NCBI GenBank assembly: GCA_023150375.1
Contig: JAKLLA010000021.1
Coordinates: forward strand, 1 to 64,000
DNA: 64,000 nt
Reading direction: 5' to 3'
DNA from: Burkholderiaceae bacterium
Lineage (GTDB): Bacteria; Pseudomonadota; Gammaproteobacteria; Burkholderiales; Burkholderiaceae_C
Made by a program: the position numbers and the translations under genes. A model generated the notes under the pieces. It saw nothing but the letters and a program-made list of their open reading frames with translations. It did no database searches and was not told the origin of the DNA. Every line of letters starts with the position of its first letter. Within the stretch, counting starts at the first letter, position 1. This document shows positions 8,062 through 17,841 of the stretch, in pieces.

Positions 8062-9990
8062 ATGGCCGATCCCGAACCGCTGGAGATGCTGCAGGCCGGC
8101 CCTGCGGCCTGGGCCGCGTGGCGCCGCCAGCACCCCGGGGCCGGCCCGGACCTGCGCGGCCTGCGCCGCAGCGGCGGCACGCTGACCGGCCACGACCTGA
8201 GCGGCTGCCGGCTGGGCGGTGCGGACCTGGGTGGCCAGCCCCTGTTCGGCCAGGCCCAGCCGCTGCGCTGGGCCCGCTTCGAACGCGCCGACCTGCGCGG
8301 CGCCCGCCTCACCGCGCTGAGCCTGCAGGGCTGCGGCTTCGTCGGCGCGGACCTGCGCGACACGGTCTGGACCGGCAGCCTGATCGTGCACGGCGACTTC
8401 CGCGATGCCGACCTGCGCGGCGCCGACCTGCGCGGCTGCCTGATCGTCGGCGCGCGCTTCGAAGGGGCCGCCACCGACGGTGCGCTGACCGCCGGCACGC
8501 GCTGGGTGCGTCCGCAGGGCTGGCCGGGCGTTGCAGGCGAAGCGATGCCGCGGCTGGCGCGACCGCTGCGCGCGGCCTTCGCCGGCGCAGGCCCGGGCGC
8601 CGGGGAGACCGCTGCGGAGGCCGCCGGGCCGGACCCCGCCACGCAGCAGCACTGGCTGCGCCACGACCGCGCCGCCTGGAACGCCTGGCGCGACCGCGCG
8701 CCCCGGCAGGCGCCGGACCTGCGCGGGGCCGACCTGGCGGGTGCGGACCTGCGCGGCGCGCGTCTGGCCGATGCGGACCTGGCCGGCGCCGACCTGGCCG
8801 GTGCCGACCTGCGCGAGGCCGACCTGAGCGGCGCCTTCCTGCGCTTTGCCGATCTGGCCGCCGCGAACCTGGAGGGCGCACAGCTGGCCGAGTGCCAGCT
8901 TGGCGAGGCCCGCCTGGCCGGCGCCCGCCTGCGGCGTGCGCAGGGCTGGCGACTCGATGCGCAGGGCGCCGACCTGGCCGGGGTGCAGGCGCAGGACCTC
9001 GCTGCCCCCGAGGCCGGCCTGGTGGCCGCCCGCCTGGACGGGGCCGACCTCGGCGGTGCCGACCTGCAGCACGCCCGCCTCGGGCAGGCCTGGGCGGTGG
9101 GCACACGCTTTGCCGGCCAGACCCGCCTGATGAACGCACAGCTGGCCGGCCTGTTCGCGCCGGGAGCCGACTTCGAGGGCGCCGGGCTGTCGCAGGCCGA
9201 CCTGAGCGGCGCGAACCTGCAGGGTGCGCGGCTGCGCCGCGCCAGCCTGTTCCGCGCCGAGCTGCCGGGGGCCGACCTGCGCGGCGCCGACCTGCGCGAG
9301 GCCGACCTGGTGCGCTGCGACCTGATCCGCGCCCGGCTGGAGGGCGCGCGCCTGAGCGGCGCACGCATCTACGGCGTGGCGGCCTGGGACCTGCACACCG
9401 ATGCGCACACCGAGCAGGAGGGCCTGCGCATCACCCCGGCCGACGAGCCGGCGGTGCAGGTGGATTCGCTCGAGATGGCGCAGTTCGTGCACCTGCTGCT
9501 GCGCCACGACCGCCTGCGCGGCGTGATCCACTCGGTGGCGCGGCGCGGCGTGCTGCTGCTGGGGCGCTTCGGCGGCGGCGGGCTGGCGCTGCTGCACGCG
9601 CTGGCGGGCGGCCTGCGCCAGGCCGGCTACCTGCCGATGATCTTCGACTTCGAGCGCCCCGCCGGGCGCAACTACACCGAGACGGTCAAGACCCTGGCCG
9701 GGCTGGCGCGCTTCGTCGTGGTCGACCTCTCCGGCCCCTCGGTGCCGCAGGAGCTGATGGCCACGGTGCCGCACTTCAAGATCCCCTTCATCCCGATCCT
9801 GGAGGCCGGCCGCGCGCCGCATGCGATGTTCGCCGACCTGGCCGAGTACCCCTGGGTGCACCGCCCGCTGCTGCGCTTCCACGACGCGCAGGAGCTGCTG
9901 CGCGCCCTGCCCACGCAGATCGTCGCGCCGGCCGAGGCCCTGCTGGCGCGCCGCCAGGCGCTGCTCGACGACCTGTTCGGCACGGCCTGA
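8062..9990 (+). CDS. Pentapeptide-repeat protein with C-terminal nucleotide-binding-like/TIR-like domain
   Basis: A 642-residue protein. Two blocks of A(D/N)LxG-type pentapeptide repeats (about residues 35-140 and 215-435) should form right-handed quadrilateral beta-helices. They are separated by a linker with a repeated short motif (WLRHDRAAWNAWR resembles the N-terminal AWAAWRRQH). The last 170 residues are not repeats. They contain GVLLLGRFGGGGLALLHAL, YLPMIFDFERP, TETVKTLAGLARFVVVDLS and FKIPFIPILEAG, an alternating alpha/beta pattern. The same tail is familiar from cyanobacterial pentapeptide proteins and looks TIR-like or nucleoside-binding. The start at 8062 is preceded by GCGAGG; upstream in-frame codons read as non-coding. 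Cellular role unknown. Confidence 0.78.
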   Translation: MADPEPLEMLQAGPAAWAAWRRQHPGAGPDLRGLRRSGGTLTGHDLSGCRLGGADLGGQPLFGQAQPLRWARFERADLRGARLTALSLQGCGFVGADLRDTVWTGSLIVHGDFRDADLRGADLRGCLIVGARFEGAATDGALTAGTRWVRPQGWPGVAGEAMPRLARPLRAAFAGAGPGAGETAAEAAGPDPATQQHWLRHDRAAWNAWRDRAPRQAPDLRGADLAGADLRGARLADADLAGADLAGADLREADLSGAFLRFADLAAANLEGAQLAECQLGEARLAGARLRRAQGWRLDAQGADLAGVQAQDLAAPEAGLVAARLDGADLGGADLQHARLGQAWAVGTRFAGQTRLMNAQLAGLFAPGADFEGAGLSQADLSGANLQGARLRRASLFRAELPGADLRGADLREADLVRCDLIRARLEGARLSGARIYGVAAWDLHTDAHTEQEGLRITPADEPAVQVDSLEMAQFVHLLLRHDRLRGVIHSVARRGVLLLGRFGGGGLALLHALAGGLRQAGYLPMIFDFERPAGRNYTETVKTLAGLARFVVVDLSGPSVPQELMATVPHFKIPFIPILEAGRAPHAMFADLAEYPWVHRPLLRFHDAQELLRALPTQIVAPAEALLARRQALLDDLFGTA

Positions 9991-10098
9991 GCCCGGGCGG
10001 ATCCCGCGGTGCGTCCGGCGCGGCCCCGGGCAGCACCCGATGCGCCGGCCGGGCCGGCGCGGCGAAGATGCAGGCCTTCCCTGCTTTCCGCACCGCCG

Positions 10099-10614
10099 AT
10101 GAATGCCGACGAACTGCGCCAGCTGCAAGCGCCCCTGAAGGCCCGCTACCGGGACGACCCGGCCGCGGCCCGCCACACCTTCCGCGCCGAGGGTCACCTG
10201 ACGCCGCAGCGGCCGGCCTGCCGCATCGAGAACCGCTTCGCCCGCTTCGACGCCGGCCTGCATCCGGCCGCCGGCGGCGACGGCAGCGAGGCCTGCTCGG
10301 GCGACATGCTGCTCGAGGCGCTGGTGGCCTGCGCGGGCGTCACCTTCAACGTGGTGGCCACTGCGATGGCCGTGCCCTGGCGCTCGGTGCGGGTGGTGGT
10401 GGAAGGCGAAGGCGACTTCCGCGGCACGCTGGGCCTGGCGCGCGACGTGCCGGTGGGGCTGACCGACATCCGCATGCGCTTCGAGGTGGACTCGCCGGCC
10501 AGCGACGAGCAGCTGGCCACCCTGCTGCGCCTGACCGAGCGCTACTGCGTGATCGCCCAGACCCTGCGCCACCCGCCCCCGCTGCAGACCACGCTGGAGC
10601 GGGTCGGCCGCTGA
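10099..10614 (+). CDS. OsmC family protein
   Basis: A 171-residue OsmC/Ohr-superfamily protein. The segment EACSGDMLLEALVACAGVTFNVVA carries a Cys and the second, core Cys (VACAG) on the central helix, as in thiol-dependent peroxidases of this fold. The C-terminal part LTERYCVIAQTL holds another Cys typical of OsmC-like proteins. The likely role is reduction of organic or other peroxides, or binding of small thiol-reactive compounds, in the cytoplasm. The start at 10099 is chosen because the family N-terminus begins there; an in-frame ATG at 10009 gives only low-complexity residues. It is convergent with cheR. Confidence 0.8.
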   Translation: MNADELRQLQAPLKARYRDDPAAARHTFRAEGHLTPQRPACRIENRFARFDAGLHPAAGGDGSEACSGDMLLEALVACAGVTFNVVATAMAVPWRSVRVVVEGEGDFRGTLGLARDVPVGLTDIRMRFEVDSPASDEQLATLLRLTERYCVIAQTLRHPPPLQTTLERVGR

Positions 10615-10648
10615 GCCACCGAGGCCGGGTCGACCGCCGCGCGTCCTC

Positions 10649-11461
10649 TCATCCCAGCTTTCGAAAGGCCCCGGGACCGAGCACCTGCAGCCGGCAGCCG
10701 GTCTGGACGCGGCCTTCGGCCATGCCGATGAAGAACAGCCCGCCGGGGCGCAGCCGTGCGAGCACGCGGTCGACCACCTGGCGGCGCGTCGCGGCGTCGA
10801 AGTAGATCAGCACGTTGCGCAGGAAGATCACGTCGAAGGGGCCGAGCGGCTCGATCGGCTCGCAGAGGTTGAGCCAGCCGAAGCGCACCTGCGCGGCCAG
10901 CCGCGGATGCACCTGTATCAGGCCTTCGCAGTCCCCTTCGCCGCGCAGGCAGTGGCGCTTCAGGCGCGGCTGCGTCACCTCGCGCAGGCGGTCGGCCGGG
11001 AAGATGCCCTCGCGCGCGGCGCGCAGCACGCGGTCGCTGATGTCGGTGCCCAGCACCGACCAGTCGCGCCCGATGCGGCCCTGGGCCTGCAGGTCGGCCA
11101 GCACCATCGCGATGCTGTAGGCCTCGTCGCCGAAGGAGGCCGCCGCGCTCCAGGCCGCCACCGGGTGCGCCGGCGCCTGCTGCGCCAGGGTCTGCTCGAG
11201 CAGCTCGAAGTGGCGCTTCTCGCGGAAGAAGTAGGTCTCGTTGGTGGTCAGCAGGTCGATCGCGACCTGGAACTCGGCATGGTCCTGGCCATCGCCGATG
11301 CGCGCCAGATAGTCGTCGTAGCCGGCCAGGCCGAGGCGCTCGATGCGCGGCGCCAGCCGGGAGGCCACCAGATCCTTCTTCGCCGGTCCCAGCGACAGGC
11401 CGATGGCCGCGTGCATCAACGCCGCGATGTCGGTGAAGGTGCGGTCCGTCAGGGGAGCCAT
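10649..11461 (-). CDS. cheR: Chemoreceptor glutamate methyltransferase CheR
   Basis: A 270-residue SAM-dependent methyltransferase that methylates glutamates on chemoreceptors during adaptation. It has an N-terminal helical domain (TFTDIAALMHAAIGLSL) and the SAM-binding core with WSAAASFGDEAYSIAMVLAD, where the usual CSTGEEPYS is partly changed (A and F for C/T/G). FDVIFLRNVLIYFD and LRPGGLFFIGMAE follow. It is the last gene of the chemosensory operon, 37 bases after cheW. No cheB or cheD accompanies it, so demethylation must be encoded elsewhere. Confidence 0.92.
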   Translation of the reverse strand: MAPLTDRTFTDIAALMHAAIGLSLGPAKKDLVASRLAPRIERLGLAGYDDYLARIGDGQDHAEFQVAIDLLTTNETYFFREKRHFELLEQTLAQQAPAHPVAAWSAAASFGDEAYSIAMVLADLQAQGRIGRDWSVLGTDISDRVLRAAREGIFPADRLREVTQPRLKRHCLRGEGDCEGLIQVHPRLAAQVRFGWLNLCEPIEPLGPFDVIFLRNVLIYFDAATRRQVVDRVLARLRPGGLFFIGMAEGRVQTGCRLQVLGPGAFRKLG

Positions 11462-11498
11462 GGCAGCCTGGGTGTGAGACGCTCGGCCACTCGGACGC

Positions 11499-12008
11499 TC
11501 AGGCCGGCTGGCCGTCCTGGGCGCGTTCGCACAGCTCGGCCATCTCGCGCAGGTCGAGCGCGCGGTCGGGTTCGAGCAGCACGACGAAGCGTGCGCCCAC
11601 CTTGCCGATGCCGCGGATGAAGTCGCGCCGCAGCGTGCCGCCGAAGTCCGGCGGCGGCTCGATGTCGGCCGGCGCGATGCGGATCACCTCGCTGACCGCA
11701 TCGACCAGCAGGCCCAGCTCGACACGCTCGCCGTCGCGCAGGCTGTCGAACACCACCACGCAGCTCTTCTTGCCCAGCGTGGAGGGTGGCCGGCCGAAAC
11801 GGGCATTGAGGTCGACCACCGGCACGACCGAGCCGCGCAGGTTGATGACGCCGCGCACGAAGGCCGGCATCAGCGGCAGCGCGGTGGTGGGGCCGGCCTG
11901 GATGATCTCGCGCACGGTGCGGATGTCCATGCCGAAGACTTCCTCGCCGAGCCAGAAGGTGAGGTACTGCAGGGGCCGTTCGCCCGCTTCGCCTGCCACG
12001 GAGGTCAT
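11499..12008 (-). CDS. cheW: Chemotaxis coupling protein CheW
   Basis: A 169-residue CheW-fold adaptor linking receptors to CheA. Typical segments are YLTFWLGEEVFGMDIRTVREII, MPAFVRGVINLRGSVVPVVDL and FIRGIGKVGARFVVLLEPDRAL. The start at 12008 is favoured by GGGAG eight bases upstream; an in-frame ATG at 12026 has no such site. It lies 122 bases after the PAS receptor gene in the same operon. Confidence 0.92.
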   Translation of the reverse strand: MTSVAGEAGERPLQYLTFWLGEEVFGMDIRTVREIIQAGPTTALPLMPAFVRGVINLRGSVVPVVDLNARFGRPPSTLGKKSCVVVFDSLRDGERVELGLLVDAVSEVIRIAPADIEPPPDFGGTLRRDFIRGIGKVGARFVVLLEPDRALDLREMAELCERAQDGQPA

Positions 12009-12130
12009 GGGTGCTGCTCCCGCCATCGGGGTTGCGTGTGAGGCGTCGCACGCCGCAGGGGCGCGTGACGCTTCGGGGGTAGTCGGCCCGCGCGGGGCCA
12101 GGGCGGGCATCGCCCGTCCCGGGTGGGTGC

Positions 12131-14614
12131 TCAGTACGGCCGGAAGTTGCCGCGCCCGGCGTTGGCCAGCATGCGCGGGGCCGGCGCTGCGGCCGCCACC
12201 GCCGCCCGGCTGTGGCCGCGCATCGGCGAGTGCGGTGCCCGGCGCTCCACCGGCACGTCGGCCGGCAGCGCGCCTGCGCCTGCGTAGGCCGACTCGGCGC
12301 CGCCCTGCGCGAAGAAGGCGATGGAGCGCTGCAGCGACTCGGCCTGGCCGGTCAGCTCCTCGGCGGTGGCGGCCAGCTCCTCGGAGGCCGAGGCGTTCTG
12401 CTGCGTGGCCTTGCTGAGCTGGCCCATCGCCCCGCCGATCTGCACGACCGCCTGGCTCTGCTCCTCCGAGGAGGCGGCGATTTCCTGCACCAGCTCCGAG
12501 GTCTTGCGGATCGAGGGCACGATCTCGTCGAGCAGCCGGCCGGCGCGCTCGGCGGTGGAGACGCTCGAGGACGCCAGGTCGCCGATCTCCTTGGCCGCCT
12601 CCTGGCTGCGCTCGGCAAGCTTGCGCACCTCGTCGGCCACCACGGCGAAGCCGCGACCGTGCTCGCCGGCACGCGCGGCCTCGATCGCGGCGTTCAGCGC
12701 CAGCAGGTTGGTCTGGTAGGCGATGTCGTCGACGATGCTGATCTTGGTGGCGATCTGCTTCATCGCCGCGACGGTGCGGGTGACCGCGTCGCCGCCTTCG
12801 CCAGCCTCCTGGCTGGCCTTGGTGGCCATGCCGTCGGTCATGCGGGCGCTGTCGCTGTTCTGCTTGATCGAGGCGGACATCTGCTCGATCGAGGCGGAGG
12901 TCTCCTCCACCGAACTGGCCTGCTCGGTGGCCGCCTGCGAGATGGCCTGTGCGGTGGCATTGACCTGATTGGCCGCGCTGTTCAGGGCATCGCCGGCGCT
13001 GCGCACCTCGTCGATGACGGCAGCCAGCTTCTCGCAGCTGCTGTTGGCGTCTTCCTTGACGCGCTGGAAGGTGCCGGCGTAGTCGCGCTCGATGCGCTGG
13101 CTGAGGTCGCCGTTGGACAGCGCGGCCAGCACCCTGCCGACGTCGCCGAAGATCACCCGGGTGGTCTCGAGCAGCGCGTTGATGCCCTCGCAGAGGGCAC
13201 GCGGCGCGCCCTCCTTGCCCTCCAGGGGGATGAGCTGCCCGAGGTCGCCCTCGCGGGCCGCGGCGGTGACGGCCTGCGCCTGCTCCACGGTCAGCGCCAG
13301 CATGCGCTCGGCCAGGACCTGCGCGGTGACATCGGTGGCGTACTTGACCACCTTGCAGGGCCGGCCGTCGAGGTCGAGGATGGGGTTGTAGGACGCCTGG
13401 ATCCACACCTCGCGTCCGCCCTTGCCGATGCGGCGGTAGCGTCCGGCGTCGTATTCGCCGCGGCCCAGGCGCTCCCAGAACTGGCGGTACTCGGGCGCGG
13501 CGCGTTCGGCGGGGTCGACGAACATGCCGTGGTGCTGCCCCTGGATCTCGCCCAGCGAGTAGCCCAGCGTGTTCAGGAAGTTGTCGTTGGCGGTCAGCAC
13601 CTTGCCGTCCAGGCTGAACTCGATGACCGCCTGCGAGCGCCCGATGGCCGCGATCTGGCCACTGAAGTCGGCCGCCTGCAGCCGCGCCGTGGTGATGTCG
13701 GTGCCGATCATGACCACCTTGACCACCCGCCCCATCTCGTCGAGCACCGGGGCGTAGACCGCCTGGATCCAGGCTTCCTTGCCCGCCTTGGTGATGCGCC
13801 TGAACACCTCCTTCTGCGCGCGGCCGGCGCGCAGCTCGGCCCAGTGGCGCTCGTAGCCGGGCGACCCGGCCTCGACCGGGTCGACGAACATGCGGTGATG
13901 CCGGCCGATCACCTCCTCGGCGCGGTAGCCCAGCAGCTCGAGGAACAGGCCGTTGGCCTTCAGGACCTGCGCGGCCAGGTCGAACTCGGCGCAGACGCTG
14001 GAGGCATCGATCGCGCCGAGCAGGCCGCGTGCGTTCTGGCGCTCCAGCTCGGCCTCGGTGATGTCGTAGCGCACCCCCAGGTACCGCTCGGGCTTGCCGT
14101 TGGCCCCCAGGATCGGGGCGATCACGGCGTCGACGTAGTAGGGGGTGCCATCCTTGGCGCGGTTCTTGATGACGCCGCGGAACAGCTCGCCCCGACCGAT
14201 GGTCTGCCAGAGCTTGCGGAAGGTCTCCTTCGGCATGTCCGGATGCCGGGTGGTGCTGTGCGGCTGGCCGATCAGTTCATCGCGGGCGTACTTGGACACC
14301 TCGACGAACTTCTCGTTGATCTGGACGATGTCGCCCTTCTTGTCCGCTTCCGAGACGATGCTCGTGACGTTCATGATCCGGGTGCGCACGTCCAGCTCGG
14401 CCTCGGCCTGCGACAGGCGCGCCTGCAGCTGCGCCAGCTCGCTGCGAGCCTGCACGCTGTCCTGGCGTTGCCGCTCGGCCTGCTCCTGCAGTTCCTGCAG
14501 CGCCTGCCGGCTGCGCTCGGCCTCGGCGCGCAGTGCGTCGGCGTGCTGGCGGAACTGTTCGAGCTCGGCGCCCGCGAAGATTCGCGCCAGACGGCTCGGG
14601 GGGGTGGGGGTCAT
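12131..14614 (-). CDS. Soluble chemoreceptor with three PAS domains
   Basis: An 827-residue methyl-accepting protein without transmembrane segments. Residues about 15-75 form a charged coiled coil. Three PAS domains follow at roughly 80-190, 200-315 and 325-440; each ends in a (V/R)YDIT, GTDIT or YATDVT motif. A HAMP-like linker and then the signalling hairpin with [18 protein letters not shown] and [21 protein letters not shown] come next. PAS1 has the RHPDMP motif of Aer-like redox-sensing PAS domains, which often bind FAD. Oxygen, redox or a cytoplasmic metabolite is thus the likely stimulus. Its start overlaps the cheA stop by four bases (ATGA). Confidence 0.9.
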   Translation of the reverse strand: MTPTPPSRLARIFAGAELEQFRQHADALRAEAERSRQALQELQEQAERQRQDSVQARSELAQLQARLSQAEAELDVRTRIMNVTSIVSEADKKGDIVQINEKFVEVSKYARDELIGQPHSTTRHPDMPKETFRKLWQTIGRGELFRGVIKNRAKDGTPYYVDAVIAPILGANGKPERYLGVRYDITEAELERQNARGLLGAIDASSVCAEFDLAAQVLKANGLFLELLGYRAEEVIGRHHRMFVDPVEAGSPGYERHWAELRAGRAQKEVFRRITKAGKEAWIQAVYAPVLDEMGRVVKVVMIGTDITTARLQAADFSGQIAAIGRSQAVIEFSLDGKVLTANDNFLNTLGYSLGEIQGQHHGMFVDPAERAAPEYRQFWERLGRGEYDAGRYRRIGKGGREVWIQASYNPILDLDGRPCKVVKYATDVTAQVLAERMLALTVEQAQAVTAAAREGDLGQLIPLEGKEGAPRALCEGINALLETTRVIFGDVGRVLAALSNGDLSQRIERDYAGTFQRVKEDANSSCEKLAAVIDEVRSAGDALNSAANQVNATAQAISQAATEQASSVEETSASIEQMSASIKQNSDSARMTDGMATKASQEAGEGGDAVTRTVAAMKQIATKISIVDDIAYQTNLLALNAAIEAARAGEHGRGFAVVADEVRKLAERSQEAAKEIGDLASSSVSTAERAGRLLDEIVPSIRKTSELVQEIAASSEEQSQAVVQIGGAMGQLSKATQQNASASEELAATAEELTGQAESLQRSIAFFAQGGAESAYAGAGALPADVPVERRAPHSPMRGHSRAAVAAAAPAPRMLANAGRGNFRPY

Positions 14615-16779
14615 CGGGCAACTCCTTCGACAGGCAGGGCAGGGGCCGTGGCGCAGGCGGTATCGTCCTGCCGGGCCGGGTGGAAACGGGAGGGCATCGG
14701 GGCGGCCGCACCGCCGCCCGGCGAACCCGCCGAGGTGAAGGGCAGAGCCGCACTGCGCTCGGCGACGGCGGGCATGGCAACGGGGGGCGTGGCGACGCTG
14801 CTGCGCTGCGAGGCCGCCAGCGCCGCGAGGGCCTCGACGTCGACGATCAGCGCGACCTCGCCCGAGCCCAGGATCGACGAGCCGGCCACGCCGCGCAGGC
14901 TGCGCAGCAGCCGGCCCAGCGGCTTGATGACGGTCTGCTGCTGGCCCAGCAGCTGGTCGACCAGCACGCCGAAGCGGCGCGTGCCGGCGCGCAGCACGAC
15001 GATGCTGCCGCGCTCCGGCTCGGCACTGCCGATGGCGTAGAGCCGGCGCAGGTCGACCACCGGCAGCAGCCGGCCGCGCAGGTCGACGCAGCCGCGCCCG
15101 CGCTCGTCCACGCCCGGCGGGCCGGGCCGGCGCGCGATCACCTCGACCACCGACTCGAGCGGAAAGATGAAGCGCGAGCCGCCCACGCCGACCAGGAAGC
15201 CGTCGATGATCGCCAGCGTCAGCGGCAGGCGGATCTCCATCGTGCTGCCCTGGCCGGGCTCGCTGGCGATGTGGATCGAGCCGCGCAGCGCCTCGATGTT
15301 GCTGCGCACCACGTCCATGCCGACGCCGCGCCCGCTCAGGTTGGTGACCGTCTCCGCGGTCGAGAAGCCGGGTTCGAAGATCAGCCGCAGCACCTCGTCC
15401 TCGCTGGGCACCACGCCCTCGGGCAGCAGGCCGCGCTGCCAGGCGCGCTGCAGCACCTTGTCACGCTGGATGCCGCGGCCGTCGTCGACGATGCGGATGA
15501 GCACGCTGCCCGCCTCGTGACAGGCCGACAGTGTCAGCCGCCCCTGCGCCGGCTTGCCGGCGGCCTGGCGCTGCGCGGGCGTCTCGAGCCCGTGGTCGAG
15601 GGCGTTGCGCACCAGATGCGTCAGCGGGTCGGCGATGCGCTCGACCACCGCCTTGTCCAGCTCGGTGTCGGCGCCGACGATCTCGAGGGCCACTTCCTTG
15701 CCGAGCTCGGCGGCGGTGTCGCGCACGACGCGGCGAAAGCGCGAGAAGGTGTCGCCGATGGGCACCATGCGCAGCTTCAGCGTGCTGTTGCGAATGCCCT
15801 CGATCAACCGGGTGATGCGCTGGTGGGCCTCGATCAGGCTGCGCTGCCGGGTCTGCTGTGCCAGCTGCGCCGCACCCGCCCCGGCGATGACCAGTTCGCC
15901 CAGCAGGTCGATCACCTCGTCGAGCCGGTGCGCATGCACGCGGATGAAGCCGCCGTCGTCATGGGCCGCTTCCCGCACGCGCGGCGGTGCGGGCGGGCGC
16001 AAGGGCGTCGGCGCCGGCGGGGGCGCGTGCACCTCGGCCGGCAGGGGCTCGATCTGCAGCGCGCAGTCCTCCTGCACGAACTCGAAGGCATGCGCGATGG
16101 CTTCGCGCCCGAAGGCGCCGCGCAGCACCACCTGCAGCGCCAGGTGGCAGGCATGCGGGTCGAGCTGCTCGAGTGGCGGCACCGCGGCGAGCTCGCAGCG
16201 GCAGGACTCCAGCTCGCCGAGCTCGGCCAGGTAGGACAGCACCGCCAGCGGGTCCATGCCGTGGCGGAAGGTGTCGGCATGGAAACGGGCCGACAGCTGC
16301 CAGCGCTGCAATGGCTGCGACGCGGGGGGGGCCGTGGCGGGGGCGCGCGAGCCCGGTTCGACCGCCCCCGGCGCGCCCGCCTGCTGCAGTTGCTGCACCA
16401 GGGCATCGCGGGCCTGGCGGCTGGGCTCATCGTCCTCGGGCCGATGGGCGCTTGCCACCAGGGTGCGGATCATGTCGTTGCACTGCAGCAGCAGCGTGCT
16501 CAGCGCCGGCGTCAGCGCCAGGCGGCCCTCGCGCAGGCGATCGAGCAGGCTCTCGACATGGTGGGTGAAAGCCACCACCCGGTCCAGCCCGAACAGGCCG
16601 GCCGAGCCCTTCACCGTGTGGGCGCAGCGAAACAGTGCGTCCAGCAGGTCGTGGTCGTCGGGGGCATCCTCGAGCTGCAGCAGCAGCTGCTCGAAGCCGG
16701 CCAGCTGCTCGTCGGCCTCCTGCAGGAAGGCAGGCAGCAGCTCGGCGACCAGCTCGTCGTCGCTGGCGGCCGCGCTCAT
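14611..16779 (-). CDS. cheA: Chemotaxis histidine kinase CheA
   Basis: A 722-residue hybrid-free CheA. The HPt domain has the phospho-accepting His in [14 protein letters not shown] (about residue 54). A second helical region and a Pro-rich linker follow. The dimerisation helices contain [15 protein letters not shown], and the ATPase domain has [12 protein letters not shown] (N box), DDGRGI and [10 protein letters not shown] CheW-like regulatory domain ends the protein. No receiver is fused. ATG at 16779 overlaps the stop of the STAS gene (ATGA); the longer upstream frame is low-complexity antisense. The cluster encodes no cheY, so its phosphoryl target is outside the window. Confidence 0.93.
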   Translation of the reverse strand: MSAAASDDELVAELLPAFLQEADEQLAGFEQLLLQLEDAPDDHDLLDALFRCAHTVKGSAGLFGLDRVVAFTHHVESLLDRLREGRLALTPALSTLLLQCNDMIRTLVASAHRPEDDEPSRQARDALVQQLQQAGAPGAVEPGSRAPATAPPASQPLQRWQLSARFHADTFRHGMDPLAVLSYLAELGELESCRCELAAVPPLEQLDPHACHLALQVVLRGAFGREAIAHAFEFVQEDCALQIEPLPAEVHAPPPAPTPLRPPAPPRVREAAHDDGGFIRVHAHRLDEVIDLLGELVIAGAGAAQLAQQTRQRSLIEAHQRITRLIEGIRNSTLKLRMVPIGDTFSRFRRVVRDTAAELGKEVALEIVGADTELDKAVVERIADPLTHLVRNALDHGLETPAQRQAAGKPAQGRLTLSACHEAGSVLIRIVDDGRGIQRDKVLQRAWQRGLLPEGVVPSEDEVLRLIFEPGFSTAETVTNLSGRGVGMDVVRSNIEALRGSIHIASEPGQGSTMEIRLPLTLAIIDGFLVGVGGSRFIFPLESVVEVIARRPGPPGVDERGRGCVDLRGRLLPVVDLRRLYAIGSAEPERGSIVVLRAGTRRFGVLVDQLLGQQQTVIKPLGRLLRSLRGVAGSSILGSGEVALIVDVEALAALAASQRSSVATPPVAMPAVAERSAALPFTSAGSPGGGAAAPMPSRFHPARQDDTACATAPALPVEGVAR

Positions 16780-17111
16780 CGGATCGCCTCGCCCTCGGCG
16801 GCCGGCGCCAGCAGCGCCTGCGCCCCCAGCCGGGCGAGCGCCTGGCGCAGCAGCGGCGTCGGCCCCTGCAGATCGAGCCGGCGGCCGCGCTCGGCCAGAC
16901 TGTTCGACAGCGCGATCAGCAGCTGCACGCCGGCGCCGTCCACCTGCGCCACCGCGCCGGCCTGCAGGATCAGGTCGGCCGGGGGCGCCGCGGCCGCATC
17001 GTCCTGGTCCAGCCAGGCGCGGCACTGCGAGGCCAGATCGCCCACGGCGTAGATGGTCAGCTCCTCGGGCAGGCAGCGTGCAATGGGATCGACGGAGGGG
17101 GACGGCGGCAT
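16776..17111 (-). CDS. STAS-domain protein
   Basis: A 111-residue protein with an anti-sigma-antagonist fold: CLPEELTIYAVGDLASQCRAWL, then DLILQAGAVAQVDGAGVQLLIALSNSLAERGR and LQGPTPLLRQALARLG. The usual phosphorylatable Ser in the DSSG loop is replaced here by QVDGAG, with Asp-Gly. It is more like the MlaB/CheX-neighbour STAS proteins than a partner-switching SpoIIAA. It is the first gene of the chemosensory operon and translationally coupled to cheA (4-base overlap). AGGAG lies just before the ATG. Confidence 0.82.
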   Translation of the reverse strand: MPPSPSVDPIARCLPEELTIYAVGDLASQCRAWLDQDDAAAAPPADLILQAGAVAQVDGAGVQLLIALSNSLAERGRRLDLQGPTPLLRQALARLGAQALLAPAAEGEAIR

Positions 17112-17303
17112 GGCTCCTGCCCGGTGGAGGAAACGAGGGATCCGCACGACGACGGGGCTCGTTGCGGTTGTCGGCCGTCCGGCCCGCGACTTGAGGGAGC
17201 GTCGCACCCCTCCGGGAAACCCCGGCCGCAGCGCGGGTCCCGGCACGACCGCGCCGAACCGGACGAACGGCGCCGCGCGAGCGACGAGCGGCGGGCGCAC
17301 CGG

Positions 17304-17332
17304 CTGACGCCGAGGGCCCGCCCGCCTACGAT
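17304..17332 (+). promoter_or_regulatory. Putative sigma-70 promoter of the minor pilin operon
   Basis: CTGACG and TACGAT are separated by 17 bases. The predicted start lies about 25-30 bases before the pilE ATG. It sits in the 253-base divergent gap between the STAS/chemosensory operon and pilE. Confidence 0.4.
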
Positions 17333-17364
17333 CGCCACAGGCCCGAAATGAAAAGATCTCCCCG

Positions 17365-17841
17365 ATGAACGCCCTGCCCTTTCCTGCCGTCGGCGCACGC
17401 GCACGCGGCTTCACGATCCTCGAGCTCATGGTGGCCGTGGCGATCGTCGGCATCCTGGCGGCGGTGGCGCTGCCCTCCTACACCGACTATCTGCGGCGTG
17501 GCCGGCTGCCCGAGGCCTTCACCTTCCTGAGCAACTACCAGGTGCGCATGGAGCAGCACTACCAGGACTTCCGCGCCTACGGCAGCGGCAGCACCTGCGC
17601 GCCCGACAGCGCGGGCAACAGCAAGATCGTCGCCGCGCCCACCGGGGTGAAGTACTTCACCTTCTCCTGCAGCCTGACCGACGGCGGCCAGGGCTATCTG
17701 CTCACGGCCACCGGCACCACCGCGCTGGGCAGCGCCCATGTCTACACCCTGACCCACGCGAACGTGAAGGCCACCACCCGGTTCAAGGGCGAAGACATGA
17801 CCGGCAAGGCCTGCTGGCTGGTCAGGGGCGGCGAATGCTGA
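17365..17841 (+). CDS. pilE: Type IV pilin-like protein PilE
   Basis: A 158-residue prepilin-like protein. The short basic leader ends in G, followed by FTILELMVAVAIVGILAAVALPSY, the type III signal with Glu at +5. This is cleaved by PilD and forms the hydrophobic N-terminal helix of the pilus. Two Cys near the C-terminus (SC..., KACWLVRGGEC) fit the D-loop of minor pilins. It is first in a run of minor pilin genes and overlaps fimT by seven bases. It is a minor pilin rather than a main PilA, judging by context. Confidence 0.88.
   Translation: MNALPFPAVGARARGFTILELMVAVAIVGILAAVALPSYTDYLRRGRLPEAFTFLSNYQVRMEQHYQDFRAYGSGSTCAPDSAGNSKIVAAPTGVKYFTFSCSLTDGGQGYLLTATGTTALGSAHVYTLTHANVKATTRFKGEDMTGKACWLVRGGEC

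Noticed and set aside
8062-9990. Pentapeptide block as a DNA repeat array
   Set aside because: The repetition is at the protein level (AxLxG) with varied codons, so it is a coding feature, not a nucleotide repeat element.
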